Source: Ewingella americana ATCC 33852 (GTDB lineage: Bacteria; Pseudomonadota; Gammaproteobacteria; Enterobacterales; Enterobacteriaceae). Taken from it: DNA of 64,000 bases. Position numbers and translations under genes: made by a program. Positions 45,112-54,728 of this stretch are shown in pieces (position 1 is the first letter of the stretch; each line of letters opens with the position of its first letter). The notes beneath the pieces are model-generated. The model saw only the letters and a list, made by a program, of their open reading frames with translations, was not told the DNA's origin and ran no database searches. The stretch lies in NCBI RefSeq assembly GCF_000735345.1, contig NZ_JMPJ01000056.1, positions 1-64,000 on the forward strand, read 5' to 3'.

Positions 45112-46875
45112 GTGACTGCTTTTACACTTCGCCCCTACCAACAAGATGCCGTAGACGCCACGCTGCGTCACTTTCGCCAACACGACGAACCGGCGGTGAT
45201 TGTCTTACCCACCGGCGCGGGTAAAAGTCTGGTGATCGCCGAGCTGGCGAGGGTTGCGCGTGGTCGCGTGTTGGTGCTGGCGCACGTCAAAGAGCTGGTG
45301 GCGCAGAACCACGCGAAATATCTCTCCTACGGGCTGGAAGCCGACATTTTCGCCGCCGGGCTGAATATCAAACAGAGCAGCGGCAAAGTGGTGTTTGGCA
45401 GCGTTCAGTCGGTAGCGCCCAATCTGGCGGCCTTCGGCGGCGAGTTTTCCCTGCTGATCATCGACGAATGCCACCGAATTTCCGACGACGAAAACAGCCA
45501 GTATCAGCAAATTATTAATCATCTGCGCAGCAATAATCCGCGTTTGCGCCTGCTCGGCCTGACCGCTACGCCTTATCGGCTGGGCAAAGGCTGGATTTAC
45601 CAGTATCACCATCAAGGCATGGTGCGCGGCGACGCCGACAGCCTGTTCCGCGACTGCATTTATGAATTGCCGCTGCGTTACATGATTAAGAATGGCTTTC
45701 TGGTGCCGCCCGAACGGCTAGACATGCCGGTGGTCAGCTATGATTTCAGCCGTTTGCAGGCCAACAGTAACGGCCTGTTTAGTGAGGCGGATCTCAATGA
45801 CGAGCTGCGCCAGCAGAAACGCATCACGCCGCATATCATCAGCCAAATCGTCGAATTCGCCGCCGAGCGCAAGGGCGCGATGATTTTTGCCTCCACCGTC
45901 GAGCACGCCGGGGAGATCTACGGCCTGCTGCCCGCCGGGCAAGCCGCGTTGATCAGCGCCCAGACGCCCGCCGTGGAGCGCGATCGCCTGATAAACCAAT
46001 TCAAGCAGCAGCAACTGCGTTTTCTGGTCAACGTTTCGGTGCTGACCACCGGCTTCGACGCGCCGCATGTGGACCTGATTGCCATTCTGCGCCCTACCGA
46101 ATCCGTCAGCCTGTACCAGCAAATTGTCGGCCGCGGGCTGCGGCTTTCGCCGGGCAAAACCGACTGCCTGATTTTGGATTACGCCGGAAACCCGCACGAC
46201 ATCTTCACTCCAGAAGTCGGCAGCCATAAGCCGGGCAGCGACAACAAACCGGTGCAGGTCTTCTGCCCCGCCTGCGGTTTCGCCAATATCTTCTGGGGGA
46301 AGACCACAGAAGACGGCACGGTAATCGAGCACTTTGGCCGCCGTTGTCAGGGCGTATTAGAAGATGACGAAGGCGAACGCGAGCAGTGCGATTACCGTTT
46401 TCGCTTCAAAAGTTGCCCGCACTGCGGCGCAGAAAATGACATTGCGGCCCGCCGCTGTCATCAGTGCCAAGAGATCTTGGTCGACCCGGATGACATGCTG
46501 AAAGCCGCGCTGCGCCTGAAAGACGCGTTGGTGCTGCGCTGCGGCGGCATGAATCTGGAAAATGGCCGCGATGAGAAAGGCGAATGGCTGAAAATCACCT
46601 ATTACGATGAAGACGGTGCCGACGTTTCCGAGCGTTTTCGCTTAAACACCCCGGCCCAGCGCATGGCGTTTTTGCACAACTTCCTGCGGCCACATCAGCG
46701 CGCTCCGGGCGTTGCTCTTGAGTGGCAAACCGCCGCCGACGTGGTGGCACAACAGGTGCTGCTGCGCCATCCCGACTTTGTGGTCGCCCGGATGAAAGGC
46801 CAGTTCTGGCAGGTTCGCGAAAAAGTTTTCGATTATCAGGGTCGCTATCGGCGGGCCAATGAACTGCGCGGATAA
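45112..46875 (+). CDS. radD: DNA repair helicase-like protein RadD (YejH)
   Basis: A 587-residue SF2 ATPase involved in double-strand break repair and recombination intermediate processing. Walker A is PTGAGKS (33-39), the DEAD-like box is DECH (118-121), and motif VI is [11 protein letters not shown]-terminal zinc-binding region has [24 protein letters not shown]. All motifs match E. coli RadD (586 residues). The GTG at 45112 gives the conserved start ([15 protein letters not shown]); a GTG 12 bases upstream is also in frame. The ribosome binding site is weak. Confidence 0.92.
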   Translation: MTAFTLRPYQQDAVDATLRHFRQHDEPAVIVLPTGAGKSLVIAELARVARGRVLVLAHVKELVAQNHAKYLSYGLEADIFAAGLNIKQSSGKVVFGSVQSVAPNLAAFGGEFSLLIIDECHRISDDENSQYQQIINHLRSNNPRLRLLGLTATPYRLGKGWIYQYHHQGMVRGDADSLFRDCIYELPLRYMIKNGFLVPPERLDMPVVSYDFSRLQANSNGLFSEADLNDELRQQKRITPHIISQIVEFAAERKGAMIFASTVEHAGEIYGLLPAGQAALISAQTPAVERDRLINQFKQQQLRFLVNVSVLTTGFDAPHVDLIAILRPTESVSLYQQIVGRGLRLSPGKTDCLILDYAGNPHDIFTPEVGSHKPGSDNKPVQVFCPACGFANIFWGKTTEDGTVIEHFGRRCQGVLEDDEGEREQCDYRFRFKSCPHCGAENDIAARRCHQCQEILVDPDDMLKAALRLKDALVLRCGGMNLENGRDEKGEWLKITYYDEDGADVSERFRLNTPAQRMAFLHNFLRPHQRAPGVALEWQTAADVVAQQVLLRHPDFVVARMKGQFWQVREKVFDYQGRYRRANELRG

Positions 46876-46883
46876 TGTCCAGA

Positions 46884-47012
46884 TAGGACTTTTAGTCCTA
46901 ATGACAATCCGGTATAATGCCGCCCGCTTTCGCCTCGCGTGGAAGCTGTAATACTCAACTCGTCACTCGGTCGCAGGTGGCGGGGCAAACATTCTTATAT
47001 AGAGAAACATAC
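46884..47012 (+). promoter_or_regulatory. rplY promoter and Shine-Dalgarno-poor leader
   Basis: A -10 box TATAAT lies at 46913-46918, giving a leader of roughly 90 bases. No canonical Shine-Dalgarno sequence precedes the rplY ATG (only AGAGA about 8 bases away). From memory, rplY of E. coli and relatives is efficiently translated despite lacking a good Shine-Dalgarno and is subject to feedback by L25 through this leader. A palindrome TAGGACT-TTT-AGTCCTA at about 46885-46901 lies just before the promoter and may end the radD transcript. Confidence 0.6.
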
Positions 47013-47303
47013 ATGTTCACTATCAATGTAGAAGTACGTTCAGAAGCAGAGCAGGGCAAAGGTGCGAGCCGCCGCCTGCGTACAGAAAACAAATTCCCAG
47101 CTATCGTTTACGGTGGCTCAGCTGCTCCAGTTTCTATCAAACTGGACCATGATTCTGTTAAGAACATGGAAGTTAAAGCGGAGTTCTACTCTGAAGCTAT
47201 TACTCTGGTTATCGACGGTAAAGAAACCAAAGTTAAAGTTCAGGCTGTACAGCGTCACCCGTTCAAGCCAAAACTGGCTCACATCGACTTCGTTCGCGTT
47301 TAA
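47013..47303 (+). CDS. rplY: 50S ribosomal protein L25
   Basis: A 96-residue 5S rRNA-binding protein of the large ribosomal subunit (E. coli L25 has 94). Landmarks are FTINVEVR at the start, [36 protein letters not shown] at the end. It is the short L25 form without the CTC-type C-terminal domain. The ATG at 47013 begins the conserved domain; a frame open 32 codons further upstream overlaps the promoter and is not used. A terminator follows. Confidence 0.97.
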   Translation: MFTINVEVRSEAEQGKGASRRLRTENKFPAIVYGGSAAPVSIKLDHDSVKNMEVKAEFYSEAITLVIDGKETKVKVQAVQRHPFKPKLAHIDFVRV

Positions 47304-47353
47304 TCGCTAACTAAGTTGTAACGCATCGGGACGCCGTGCGAGAACAAATAAAG

Positions 47354-47380
47354 AACGCCGCTTAATGCGGCGTTTTTTAT
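47354..47380 (+). terminator. Intrinsic terminator of rplY
   Basis: AACGCCGC (47354-47361) pairs perfectly with GCGGCGTT (47367-47374), followed by TTTT. Confidence 0.92.
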
Positions 47381-47505
47381 ATCCTTCATACTTGAAGCTG
47401 CCGCTGCGTTGGCCGCTCTCGCCAACCCGAATCACTGACCAACGTCAGCTCATCGGGATTGACTCCCTTGCCGCCTTGCTGCAACTCCAATTATTTCGGC
47501 TATAC
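47379..47505 (-). repeat. ERIC (IRU) element, full length
   Basis: About 127 bp in the opposite orientation to the copy at 3303. On the minus strand it reads TTGGAGTTGCAGCAAGGCGG, CAATCCCGATGAGCTGACG, GTCAGTGATTCGGG and CAGCTTCAAGTATGAAGGAT. It follows the rplY terminator directly and ends 19 bases before the yejK stop codon. Confidence 0.85.
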
Positions 47506-47523
47506 CTGCGTTCGTATTACTTA

Positions 47524-48528
47524 TTACTTACTCGAAGATCGACGCTGCAGCTGGTCGCGCAGATTCGGTGGTGTGCCTTTAATAGTCAACGTGTCGGTGG
47601 CCGGGTCCCAGAAGATGCGCTCGCCCATCAGCATGGCGTCAAAATTGATGCTCACCCCGCCGCCGCTACCGGCAAACTTGGTTAACTGGCGCAGCGTGCC
47701 GCGATCGGCCGGGAACGTCTCTTCCAGCTGATAACCCTGCTCTTGGGAAAACTCTTTGAATTTCTTATCGTCCCAAGGTGGTAGCTCGTCGGACAGCGCG
47801 TCGAGGGAAATCTCCTCCCCGGCCTGAAGCTGCTCGTTGCAGTAGCTATAAACCTGCTGGCGCACGTTTTGGCGCTCGTTCTTATCCAACTGGGCTTCTG
47901 CACAGAAGTCATCCACCGCCTGCAGCAGGCCGCGGTTCTGCGCTTTGGTGTCTAAACCTTCTGCTGCTGCAAGGAAGTCCATAAAGAAGTCGGAAACTTT
48001 ACGACCCACTCGGCCTTTCAGGAAGGTCAGGTAACGGGTGGATTCTGGATTGGTTTCCCACTCGGTCAAATCGATGCGCGCCACGATGTCGGCGTGATTG
48101 ATGTCGAGATAGTGAATGCTGCTGACGTCCAGCTGCTCGTTTACACGCATACTGCTGCGGCTGTTGAGCACGGCAATCAGTAAATACTCAACCGCCAAGA
48201 AGCGATAGTGGCAGAACAGCACCACGCCGCCTTCGGCAAAAGGATACTTGGCCAACTCATCGCGCAAACGGCCGGTGGCAGCGCGGCTGAAACCGAGGAA
48301 ATCCTCATCGCCTTTACGGCAGCTACGCAAAGACTCTGCCAGCTCGCTATCTTGATTAAACAACCCATAAGCTTTGCTTTTCGCGCTGTACACACGATGC
48401 AGTTCGGCCATCATCTCTTCAACCGCGGCATTCGGGGTTAACAGCGTATCGCGCAGCACAACGTCCAGCGTTTGCTCGTCACGCTTGTTCAACTGGTGTA
48501 GAGCAATCTGCTCGATATCCAGACTCAT
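47524..48528 (-). CDS. yejK: Nucleoid-associated protein YejK (NdpA)
   Basis: A 334-residue nucleoid-associated protein (E. coli 335). Landmarks are [19 protein letters not shown] at the start, [60 protein letters not shown] and the C-terminal [15 protein letters not shown]. The ATG at 48528 has AGGAG 6 bases ahead; a frame open 43 codons upstream is not conserved. It is divergent from yejL across 262 bp, as in E. coli. Confidence 0.94.
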   Translation of the reverse strand: MSLDIEQIALHQLNKRDEQTLDVVLRDTLLTPNAAVEEMMAELHRVYSAKSKAYGLFNQDSELAESLRSCRKGDEDFLGFSRAATGRLRDELAKYPFAEGGVVLFCHYRFLAVEYLLIAVLNSRSSMRVNEQLDVSSIHYLDINHADIVARIDLTEWETNPESTRYLTFLKGRVGRKVSDFFMDFLAAAEGLDTKAQNRGLLQAVDDFCAEAQLDKNERQNVRQQVYSYCNEQLQAGEEISLDALSDELPPWDDKKFKEFSQEQGYQLEETFPADRGTLRQLTKFAGSGGGVSINFDAMLMGERIFWDPATDTLTIKGTPPNLRDQLQRRSSSK

Positions 48529-48790
48529 GGCTTCTCCTAAAATGAGTGTCTTTATATAAATGCTGTAGAAATATCTGAAAAGCGGGCGGCTTGGTGGAAT
48601 GATTTTTTCGCCGAGGCGGGTATTCAAACACTTAATATAGAGGGCTTGCAACCGCAAAGCCTTGAAGTTGGAAACACAAATAAATACATCTCATCAATAC
48701 CCCAACGTTCAACGCATTATAAAAATGCAGAAACTGATGCCACGATACGTTAAGATATTGCACTTTGTCAGGCTTTGAGCACATTAATCC

Positions 48791-49018
48791 ATGCCACAAT
48801 CATCTCGTTACAGTGACGAACACGTTGAACAGATCCTTTCGGAACTGGCCACCGTACTGGAAAAACACCGCGCGCCCACCGACCTCTCGTTGATGGTGTT
48901 GGGTAATATGGTGACCAACTTAATTAATACCAGCGTTGCGCCAACCCAGCGTAAAGCTATCGCAGGCTCTTTTGCTGGCGCGCTTCAAGCGTCAATAAGA
49001 GAAGATAAAGCCCATTAA
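48791..49018 (+). CDS. yejL: UPF0352 protein YejL
   Basis: A 75-residue cytoplasmic protein of unknown function from a widely conserved gammaproteobacterial family. The pattern [39 protein letters not shown] and [12 protein letters not shown] is typical. It lies 24 bases before yejM, a constant partner, and is probably cotranscribed with it. Confidence 0.92.
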   Translation: MPQSSRYSDEHVEQILSELATVLEKHRAPTDLSLMVLGNMVTNLINTSVAPTQRKAIAGSFAGALQASIREDKAH

Positions 49019-49042
49019 TCTACTATTTGCCCAAAACCTCTT

Positions 49043-50827
49043 ATGGTGACAAATCGTCAGCGCTATCGCGAAAAAGTATCCCAGATGATCAGCTGGGGGC
49101 ACTGGTTCGCCCTATTTAACATTCTGCTCGGTCTTGGACTCGGCAGCCGCTACCTCTTTGTCTCCGACTGGCCCTCTTCTCTTGAAGGACGCATTTATGC
49201 GTTGGTGAGTTGGCTTGGGCATTTCAGTTTTATTGGCTTTTCCGCCTACCTGCTGATCATCTTCCCACTGACCTTTGTGGTGATGTCGCAGCGGCTGATG
49301 CGTTTCTTGTCCGCTATTCTGGCCACCGCCGGTCTGACGCTATTACTGGTCGATACCGAAGTCTTTACCCGCTTCCACCTGCACATCAATCCGGTGGTGT
49401 GGGAACTGGTTGTCAACCCCGGTCAAGGTGAATTAGCCCGTGACTGGCAGCTGATGTTTATTGCCGTGCCGGTGCTGTTCCTGATCGAAATGCTGTTTGG
49501 CACGTGGGCATGGCAGAAGCTGCGTAGCCTGAACCGCCGCAATTTCGCCAAGCCAATTGTGGCGCTGTTTATCGTCAGCTTCTTTACATCACACCTGATG
49601 TATATCTGGGCCGACGCCAACTTCTATCGCCCAATCACCATGCAGCGCTCGAACCTGCCGCTCTCCTACCCAATGACCGCGCGTAAGTTCCTTGAGAAGC
49701 ACGGCTTGCTGGATGCGCAGGCTTATCAGCAGCGTCTGATTGAGCAAGGTAACCCAGAGGCGCTGTCAGTTGAGTATCCACTCAATGACATCAGCTTCCG
49801 CGATACTGGGCCGAAATATAATTTATTGATGATTGTGGTAGACGGTATTCACGCCTCGACCACGGTCAAAGATATGCCAGCGCTGACCGATTTCGCGCGG
49901 CAAAACGTCAGCTTCAACCAGCATTACAGCTCGGGTAATCGCGTGGATAGCGGCCTGTTCGGCCTGTTCTACGGCATTTCTCCAACCTATATGGAAGGCA
50001 TTATTGCCGCCCGTAAGCCGTCGGCGCTGATGTCCTCGCTGGCGAAACAGGACTATGAATTCGGCCTGTTCTCCTCCGACGGCTTTAATAGCCCGCTGTA
50101 CCGTCAGGCTCTGCTGACCGACTTCACCTTGCCGACCCCGGCGGCGCAGGGCGATACTCTGACTACCCAGCAGTGGCAGCAATGGCTAGCCGCGCGCGGA
50201 AGCCGCCCTTGGTTCTCTTACGTGAATCTGAATGGCGTCTCGACGGCGCTGCGTCAGGGCAGTGATGCCGCCGTGCCGACCGGCAATGTGTTTATGCAGC
50301 GCTACCAGCAAGGTGCGAAAGAGGTTGATCAGCGCATCAGTGAGATCCTGCAAGGCCTGCAAAAACGCGGCGAGCTGGACAAAACCGTGGTGGTGATCAC
50401 CGCCTCCCACGGCATTGAATTTAACGAGAACGGCACTTGGGGTTCAGGCAACAACATGAACCGCGACCAGATGCGCGTACCTCTGGTGGTTCACTGGCCG
50501 GGCACCCCAGCGCAGTCGATTAATAAGCTGACAGATCATGAAGATGTGATGACTACTTTGATGCAGCGCCTGCTGCACGTCACCACGGCCCCGGCGGATT
50601 ATTCGCAAGGCGAAGACCTGTTTGCGGCCAAACGCCGTCATGATTGGATCTCCACCAGTGACAACGGCACGCTGGTGATCACTACGCCAACCCAGACGCT
50701 ACAGCTGGAGCGCAATGGTGATTTCACCGCTTATGATGAACACGGAAAACGCATTAAAGATCAGAAACCTGAACTCGGCCTGCTGTTACAGGTTCTGACC
50801 AATGAGAAGCGGTTTATTGCGGATTAG
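49043..50827 (+). CDS. yejM: Cardiolipin-binding/LPS-control protein YejM (PbgA, LapC)
   Basis: A 594-residue essential inner-membrane protein (E. coli 586) that senses periplasmic LPS and controls LpxC turnover with LapB and FtsH. Five N-terminal membrane segments (about 20-190) are followed by a periplasmic sulfatase/alkaline-phosphatase-like domain. Conserved stretches are MVTNRQRYREKVSQMISWGH, TEVFTRFHLHINPVVW, YIWADANFYRPITMQRSNLP, FSSDGFNSPLYRQALL and VPLVVHWPGTPAQ. The basic linker region around 180-215 used for lipid A binding is present. In E. coli proL follows; here a palindromic repeat and the scs cluster do. Confidence 0.94.
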   Translation: MVTNRQRYREKVSQMISWGHWFALFNILLGLGLGSRYLFVSDWPSSLEGRIYALVSWLGHFSFIGFSAYLLIIFPLTFVVMSQRLMRFLSAILATAGLTLLLVDTEVFTRFHLHINPVVWELVVNPGQGELARDWQLMFIAVPVLFLIEMLFGTWAWQKLRSLNRRNFAKPIVALFIVSFFTSHLMYIWADANFYRPITMQRSNLPLSYPMTARKFLEKHGLLDAQAYQQRLIEQGNPEALSVEYPLNDISFRDTGPKYNLLMIVVDGIHASTTVKDMPALTDFARQNVSFNQHYSSGNRVDSGLFGLFYGISPTYMEGIIAARKPSALMSSLAKQDYEFGLFSSDGFNSPLYRQALLTDFTLPTPAAQGDTLTTQQWQQWLAARGSRPWFSYVNLNGVSTALRQGSDAAVPTGNVFMQRYQQGAKEVDQRISEILQGLQKRGELDKTVVVITASHGIEFNENGTWGSGNNMNRDQMRVPLVVHWPGTPAQSINKLTDHEDVMTTLMQRLLHVTTAPADYSQGEDLFAAKRRHDWISTSDNGTLVITTPTQTLQLERNGDFTAYDEHGKRIKDQKPELGLLLQVLTNEKRFIAD

Positions 50828-50865
50828 TTTCAGACGACTTCACACTAAAAGGCGTTATCGTTGCA

Positions 50866-50965
50866 GTCAGTTTGGACACGGCCAGCACGGAGAAACCGCA
50901 GCGTACAAAGGTACGTGAGCCAATTTATATCCAAAAAAACGAGCACTGCCTGGGTTCAAAATGGC
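50866..50965. repeat. ~100 bp imperfect palindromic repeat (MITE-like)
   Basis: The ends are imperfect inverted repeats: GTCAGTTTGGACACGGCCAG (50866-50885) and, on the other strand, GCCATTTTGAACCCAGGCAG (50965-50946). An inner hairpin CGTAC-AAAG-GTACG sits at 50902-50915. The structure is that of a small non-coding palindromic element; I recall similar dispersed sequences in Yersinia and Serratia but cannot name the family. It separates yejM from scsD. Confidence 0.65.
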
Positions 50966-50981
50966 AAATAAGATAGCCTTT

Positions 50982-51482
50982 TTAAAGCTGCGCCAGCCAT
51001 AGGCGCAGCTTCATTCCCCAATATGACGTCCAGCCCGTCGTGGTGCTCACCACCCTGCCCTTATCGATAATCACAAACGTCGGCGTGACGCCAATGTCCC
51101 ACGAGGCGGAAATATCGCCGCGCGGGTCATTCACCACCGGCATGCTGATATTCTTGCCCTGCAAATAGCGCTCGATTTTATCTTTATCCCCTGAACGCAG
51201 CGCCACGCTCAACACATTGCCGCCGTTGGCCGACAGCTTGCCGACGTCCGGCGTGGTGAATTTACAGACGCTGCACCAGCTAGCCCAGAAGTAAACCAGC
51301 AGCGGCTGCTGCTGGCTTTTCTCATTGAGCGTCAGGGTCTGGCCGTCGAGGGTTTGCAAGGTCTGATTGCCGAAATCGACCGGAGCCTGCGGCGCGCGCA
51401 GGAAGTCCATGCCAAACAGCACTGCCATCAGCAATACCGCGCCAACCAGAATCTCTTTAGCCCAACGCTTAGCTTTTCCCAT
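50982..51482 (-). CDS. scsD: Suppressor of copper sensitivity protein ScsD (membrane-anchored thioredoxin-like)
   Basis: A 166-residue membrane-anchored thiol-redox protein with an N-terminal anchor at about 10-25 and a thioredoxin fold facing the periplasm. The active site is WCSVC (Cys70, Cys73), and the cis-Pro loop is GVTPTFVII. It resembles Salmonella ScsD and TlpA-type proteins. It overlaps scsC by 14 bases, so scsBCD form one operon. Its proposed role is to take electrons from ScsB and reduce periplasmic thiols under copper or oxidative stress. Confidence 0.85.
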   Translation of the reverse strand: MGKAKRWAKEILVGAVLLMAVLFGMDFLRAPQAPVDFGNQTLQTLDGQTLTLNEKSQQQPLLVYFWASWCSVCKFTTPDVGKLSANGGNVLSVALRSGDKDKIERYLQGKNISMPVVNDPRGDISASWDIGVTPTFVIIDKGRVVSTTTGWTSYWGMKLRLWLAQL

Positions 51483-52077
51483 CTTTCACCTTCTTCAGCT
51501 GGGCATTCACCAGCTCTTCTAAGTCCTGATAAGAGATAGCGCCGGGGATGATCTGGTCGCCAATAATGGTCGCTGGCGTGCCCTGAATGCCCAGCACTTC
51601 GGCAATTTCCACGTTAGTTTTCAAGGTGGTGTAGCTTTCTGGCGTGACTTTTACCGGCGGCAGGCCAACTTTGGCGATTGCCGCGTCGATGCTCTCTTCG
51701 TCATGCGGGCCTTTTTTCGACATCAGGCGCTGGTGCAGTGCCATAAATTTGTCCGGCTGCTGCTCCCACACGGTCATGGCAGCACGGGCAGAACTGATGG
51801 AACTGGCACCACGGAATGGCAGCAGTTTGAGCACCACCGCGACGTCCGGGTGCTCCTTCACCACTCTTTCCAGCAGCGGGTCGAACTGCTTGCAGTAAGG
51901 GCAGTTGTAGTCGGTGAAGGAGACCAGCACCAGCTTGGCGTCTTTGGCACCAAAGCGCGGCGTGGCCGGGTCGCGGAACAGCATATCCTCTGGCGTCGGG
52001 TTTTGTGGCGCAGTCTGCGTCTGAGCCAGCGCCATAGGGGAAAGCGCCATCATTAAAATCAGCATTAAGGTTTTCAT
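51469..52077 (-). CDS. scsC: Suppressor of copper sensitivity protein ScsC (periplasmic DsbA-like)
   Basis: A 202-residue periplasmic protein with a signal peptide of about 18 residues (MALA). It has a DsbA-like/DSBA_oxidored thioredoxin fold with active site NCPYC (Cys59, Cys62) and cis-Pro loop GIQGTPATII. The N-terminal stretch of about 30 residues after the signal is the region that drives trimerisation in Proteus ScsC; whether this protein trimerises is open. ScsB keeps ScsC reduced. GGAGA lies 6 bases before the ATG. Its start overlaps the scsB stop (TAATG). Confidence 0.88.
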   Translation of the reverse strand: MKTLMLILMMALSPMALAQTQTAPQNPTPEDMLFRDPATPRFGAKDAKLVLVSFTDYNCPYCKQFDPLLERVVKEHPDVAVVLKLLPFRGASSISSARAAMTVWEQQPDKFMALHQRLMSKKGPHDEESIDAAIAKVGLPPVKVTPESYTTLKTNVEIAEVLGIQGTPATIIGDQIIPGAISYQDLEELVNAQLKKVKDGKS

Positions 52078-54116
52078 TATTTATCTCCACGGGCGTCTTG
52101 CAGCCCTTGTAAAACGGCGTCGCGAGTCAGCAGTGGCGATAAAATTTCACCAGATGGCAGGCCCGGACCATAAATTTGGTTGAAAGGAACGGCAACGCTG
52201 CCGCGCTTTTGCAGGAAGTCATTAATCGGTTTGGAAGGACGGCTCCAGTCACCGCGCAGGGCCACCACGTTGTCGGCGGTCAGCGCTTTCTGCACGTCTT
52301 CGCGCAGTAAGACGTTAAATTTGTTAGCTTTGCAGGTGACACACCAGTCTGCCGTGACGTCCACGAACACCACTTTGTTGTCCGCCACCGCCTGAGCAAT
52401 CGCCTGCTCGGTCAGCGGCTGCCACTTCACGGCGTCCTGCAATGGCTTAGCGCCGTTGGTATAGGAAAGCGCGGCCGCCAGCATCACCAGCCCCGCCACC
52501 AGCAGGCTGACGCACACCGCAATCGCGGTATTACGCTTGCCGTAGCGGCGCAGCGAACCAACCACCAGCGCCAGCAGGAATACCGCCGCGACAATCAATA
52601 CGCTTTGCAGACTGATGTGGTTGAGCATCAGGCTGAGCAGCCACAGCGACGCGGCGAGCATCAGCAGGCCAAGCGCTACGCGCAGACGCAGCATCCAGCG
52701 CCCCGGACGCGGCAGGCGCAGCGCCAGTCCCGGCCAAGTTGCAATCATCAGCCACGGCAGGCTCATGCCGATGCCCAGCATCAGGAATAATCCCCACAGC
52801 ACCGGCAGCGGTGCCGCCAGCGCGAAGGCCACGGCGGTGCCCAAGAAAGGTGCCGAGCACGGCGTGGCGAGCAGCGTCGCGAAAGCGCCTTCCGCGAAAT
52901 TACCTTTTAAGCCGCCGCGCTTTTGCGTCGCCAAACGGGTAGTCATGGCAGAAGGCAGGTTGATTTCGAACAGGCCCAGCAGGTTGGCGGTGAACAGCGC
53001 GGTGACAATCACCATAAAGCCGATAAACCACGGGTTCTGGAACTGAATTCCCCAGCCAAGGGTCTGGTTGCTGTAGCGCAGCACGGTCATCAGCAGCGCC
53101 AGCGCAAGGAAGGAGCTGATAATGCCCGCTGAAGAAGCCAAGAACTGCACGCGAACGCTTTTACGGTCGCGCTGCTCCACCTGCAAAATCGAACCCAGCT
53201 TCATGCCCAGCACCGGCAGCACGCACGGCATCAGGTTGAGAATAAAACCACCCGCCAGCGCCATCAGCGCCACTTGCCACAGAGCAATGCTGCTCTGGGT
53301 AGCGGGTGCCAGAGGCTCCATCTTGAGGTCGAGCTGCTGAGCGATGCCGCGATCCGCCAGCACCGCGCTAACCGGCTTGCCCGTCAAGTCACCGGCCTTG
53401 TCGCCCCACTCATCGGTCACCGGCACGGTTATCTGCGCCAGCGGGCCGTCAACTTTGACACTCGGCTTGCCAAACGAACTGCCTTCAAGGGAGTCAATAA
53501 ACAGCTCCGGCTGCTGCCAGCCCTGAGCGCGCTCGGCAGAAATCACCAATGTGCCCTGACGGTAGCCCGCCGACACCTTATCGGTCAGCCCCTGCGCAAT
53601 CGGGATTTGCCCCATAGCGCTGGCAAAACGGCTGGCGAAATCGCCTTGGTCGCCGCTTGCGTGCAGATCCAGATTGAAGTCGTAATCGGTGAGAATACAG
53701 ACGTTGCTACAGGTCGGCAGCGTCAGGGTTCCCGCCAATTTTTCAGGCACTTTGCCTTTGATAACAATCGGCAACGTCACATTGTCGTGATAGCCCTGCG
53801 TGGTTATTCCGGCGACGTCGAAACGCGCGGGAGTCGGCCAAAACCAGTCGGCTTGGGTTGACGGGTCTTGCCAAGCGATAACCGGCGCAACGCCGCCCTC
53901 ACCCGGTGAACGCCAGTAAGTTTTCCAGCCCTTTTCGAGGCTGACAGACAGCAATAGATGGGTTTCATCCCCCGCGCCGTCGGTAGGCTCGGCCTGAAAA
54001 CGCACTTTGGCATGGTTGTTTTGCGGGCTCTCTATCCAGCCGGAATCCGCCGCATAAATGGCAGGTAGCCACAGCAGCAACAGGCTGGCAATCGCCGCCC
54101 TGAAGGCATAACGCAT
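52077..54116 (-). CDS. scsB: Suppressor of copper sensitivity protein ScsB (DsbD-like reductase)
   Basis: A 679-residue inner-membrane electron conduit. The signal peptide ends near residue 22. A large N-terminal periplasmic domain has a Cys pair in LPTCSNVCILTDY. The central membrane domain (about 285-555) carries two key Cys, in LMPCVLPVLG and ATPCSAPFLG. The C-terminal thioredoxin-like domain has DWCVTC (Cys592, Cys595). The three-domain relay matches ScsB/DsbD and moves electrons from cytoplasmic thioredoxin to ScsC and ScsD. scsA lies 53 bases upstream. Confidence 0.92.
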   Translation of the reverse strand: MRYAFRAAIASLLLLWLPAIYAADSGWIESPQNNHAKVRFQAEPTDGAGDETHLLLSVSLEKGWKTYWRSPGEGGVAPVIAWQDPSTQADWFWPTPARFDVAGITTQGYHDNVTLPIVIKGKVPEKLAGTLTLPTCSNVCILTDYDFNLDLHASGDQGDFASRFASAMGQIPIAQGLTDKVSAGYRQGTLVISAERAQGWQQPELFIDSLEGSSFGKPSVKVDGPLAQITVPVTDEWGDKAGDLTGKPVSAVLADRGIAQQLDLKMEPLAPATQSSIALWQVALMALAGGFILNLMPCVLPVLGMKLGSILQVEQRDRKSVRVQFLASSAGIISSFLALALLMTVLRYSNQTLGWGIQFQNPWFIGFMVIVTALFTANLLGLFEINLPSAMTTRLATQKRGGLKGNFAEGAFATLLATPCSAPFLGTAVAFALAAPLPVLWGLFLMLGIGMSLPWLMIATWPGLALRLPRPGRWMLRLRVALGLLMLAASLWLLSLMLNHISLQSVLIVAAVFLLALVVGSLRRYGKRNTAIAVCVSLLVAGLVMLAAALSYTNGAKPLQDAVKWQPLTEQAIAQAVADNKVVFVDVTADWCVTCKANKFNVLLREDVQKALTADNVVALRGDWSRPSKPINDFLQKRGSVAVPFNQIYGPGLPSGEILSPLLTRDAVLQGLQDARGDK

Positions 54117-54169
54117 AAATTTTCTCCAAAAATAAAAGACAACATCCGAATCAATTCGCGGACGTGTTT

Positions 54170-54538
54170 TTATTCCCGGAAGACGCAGAGCCGCAGATGC
54201 ACCCGTAATATCGGCACCGGAACGACTTCAGGCAGGCGAGTACGCAGAATGGCCACGTTGCCCGGCGAGAGGAATGCCAGCAGCAAGCTAAAGACCAAGA
54301 GTGCGAAATCAAGAATGACAGGAGGCACGGAAAGCAGCGATTTGCTGCTCAATTCGCAAGGCGCGGGAATTTCAGTCAGGTCAGAGGTCGACTTGGCAGA
54401 CACCGCCTGAGAGGCGACGTCCTGACGCAGGGAAGCAGACAACGCGTTCAGCCCGGCGATGCGCTGCGTCATACAAGTAAGTATGACCAGACAAGCCAGG
54501 CAGAAGAAGATCAGTGCTGAACGCCGTTTTTTATCCAT
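54170..54538 (-). CDS. scsA: Small membrane protein, probable ScsA
   Basis: A 122-residue protein with a first membrane segment at about 8-26 (ALIFFCLACLVILTC) and a second near 66-92 (PVILDFALLVFSLLLAFLS), ending in a basic tail. Cys clusters lie in the first segment and at PAPCEL. Position directly upstream of scsB, size and topology fit ScsA, the least conserved member of scsABCD; I rely on context rather than motif. ATG at 54538 has GAGGG close ahead; a TTG one codon upstream is less likely. A copper-related role is inferred from the cluster. Confidence 0.62.
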   Translation of the reverse strand: MDKKRRSALIFFCLACLVILTCMTQRIAGLNALSASLRQDVASQAVSAKSTSDLTEIPAPCELSSKSLLSVPPVILDFALLVFSLLLAFLSPGNVAILRTRLPEVVPVPILRVHLRLCVFRE

Positions 54539-54684
54539 CAATCCCTCATGAAATTACGCCAGTATTCTAGCCCCCGGCCAAACATTCACAAGGATTATGT
54601 ATCCGCCATTACAGGACTTTACGTTCAAGGTGCTGAAATGACACTTATTCCGCCGCCTAAAGCATTGGAATCGGCTAAATGATA

Positions 54685-54700
54685 CTGTATATTTAGCCAG
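54685..54700. promoter_or_regulatory. LexA (SOS) box
   Basis: CTGTATATTTAGCCAG has the CTG-N10-CAG arrangement of LexA sites with a well-matched left half (TACTGTATAT). It lies 28 bases upstream of the dinI-like gene. Confidence 0.85.
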
Positions 54701-54728
54701 TTAATTACCTATAAAGGATTGAGACTAA

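Noticed and set aside
50828-50981. tRNA-Pro (proL) expected after yejM from E. coli synteny
   Set aside because: A GGTTCAAA string resembles a T-loop, but no acceptor or anticodon stems fit; the stretch is a palindromic repeat.
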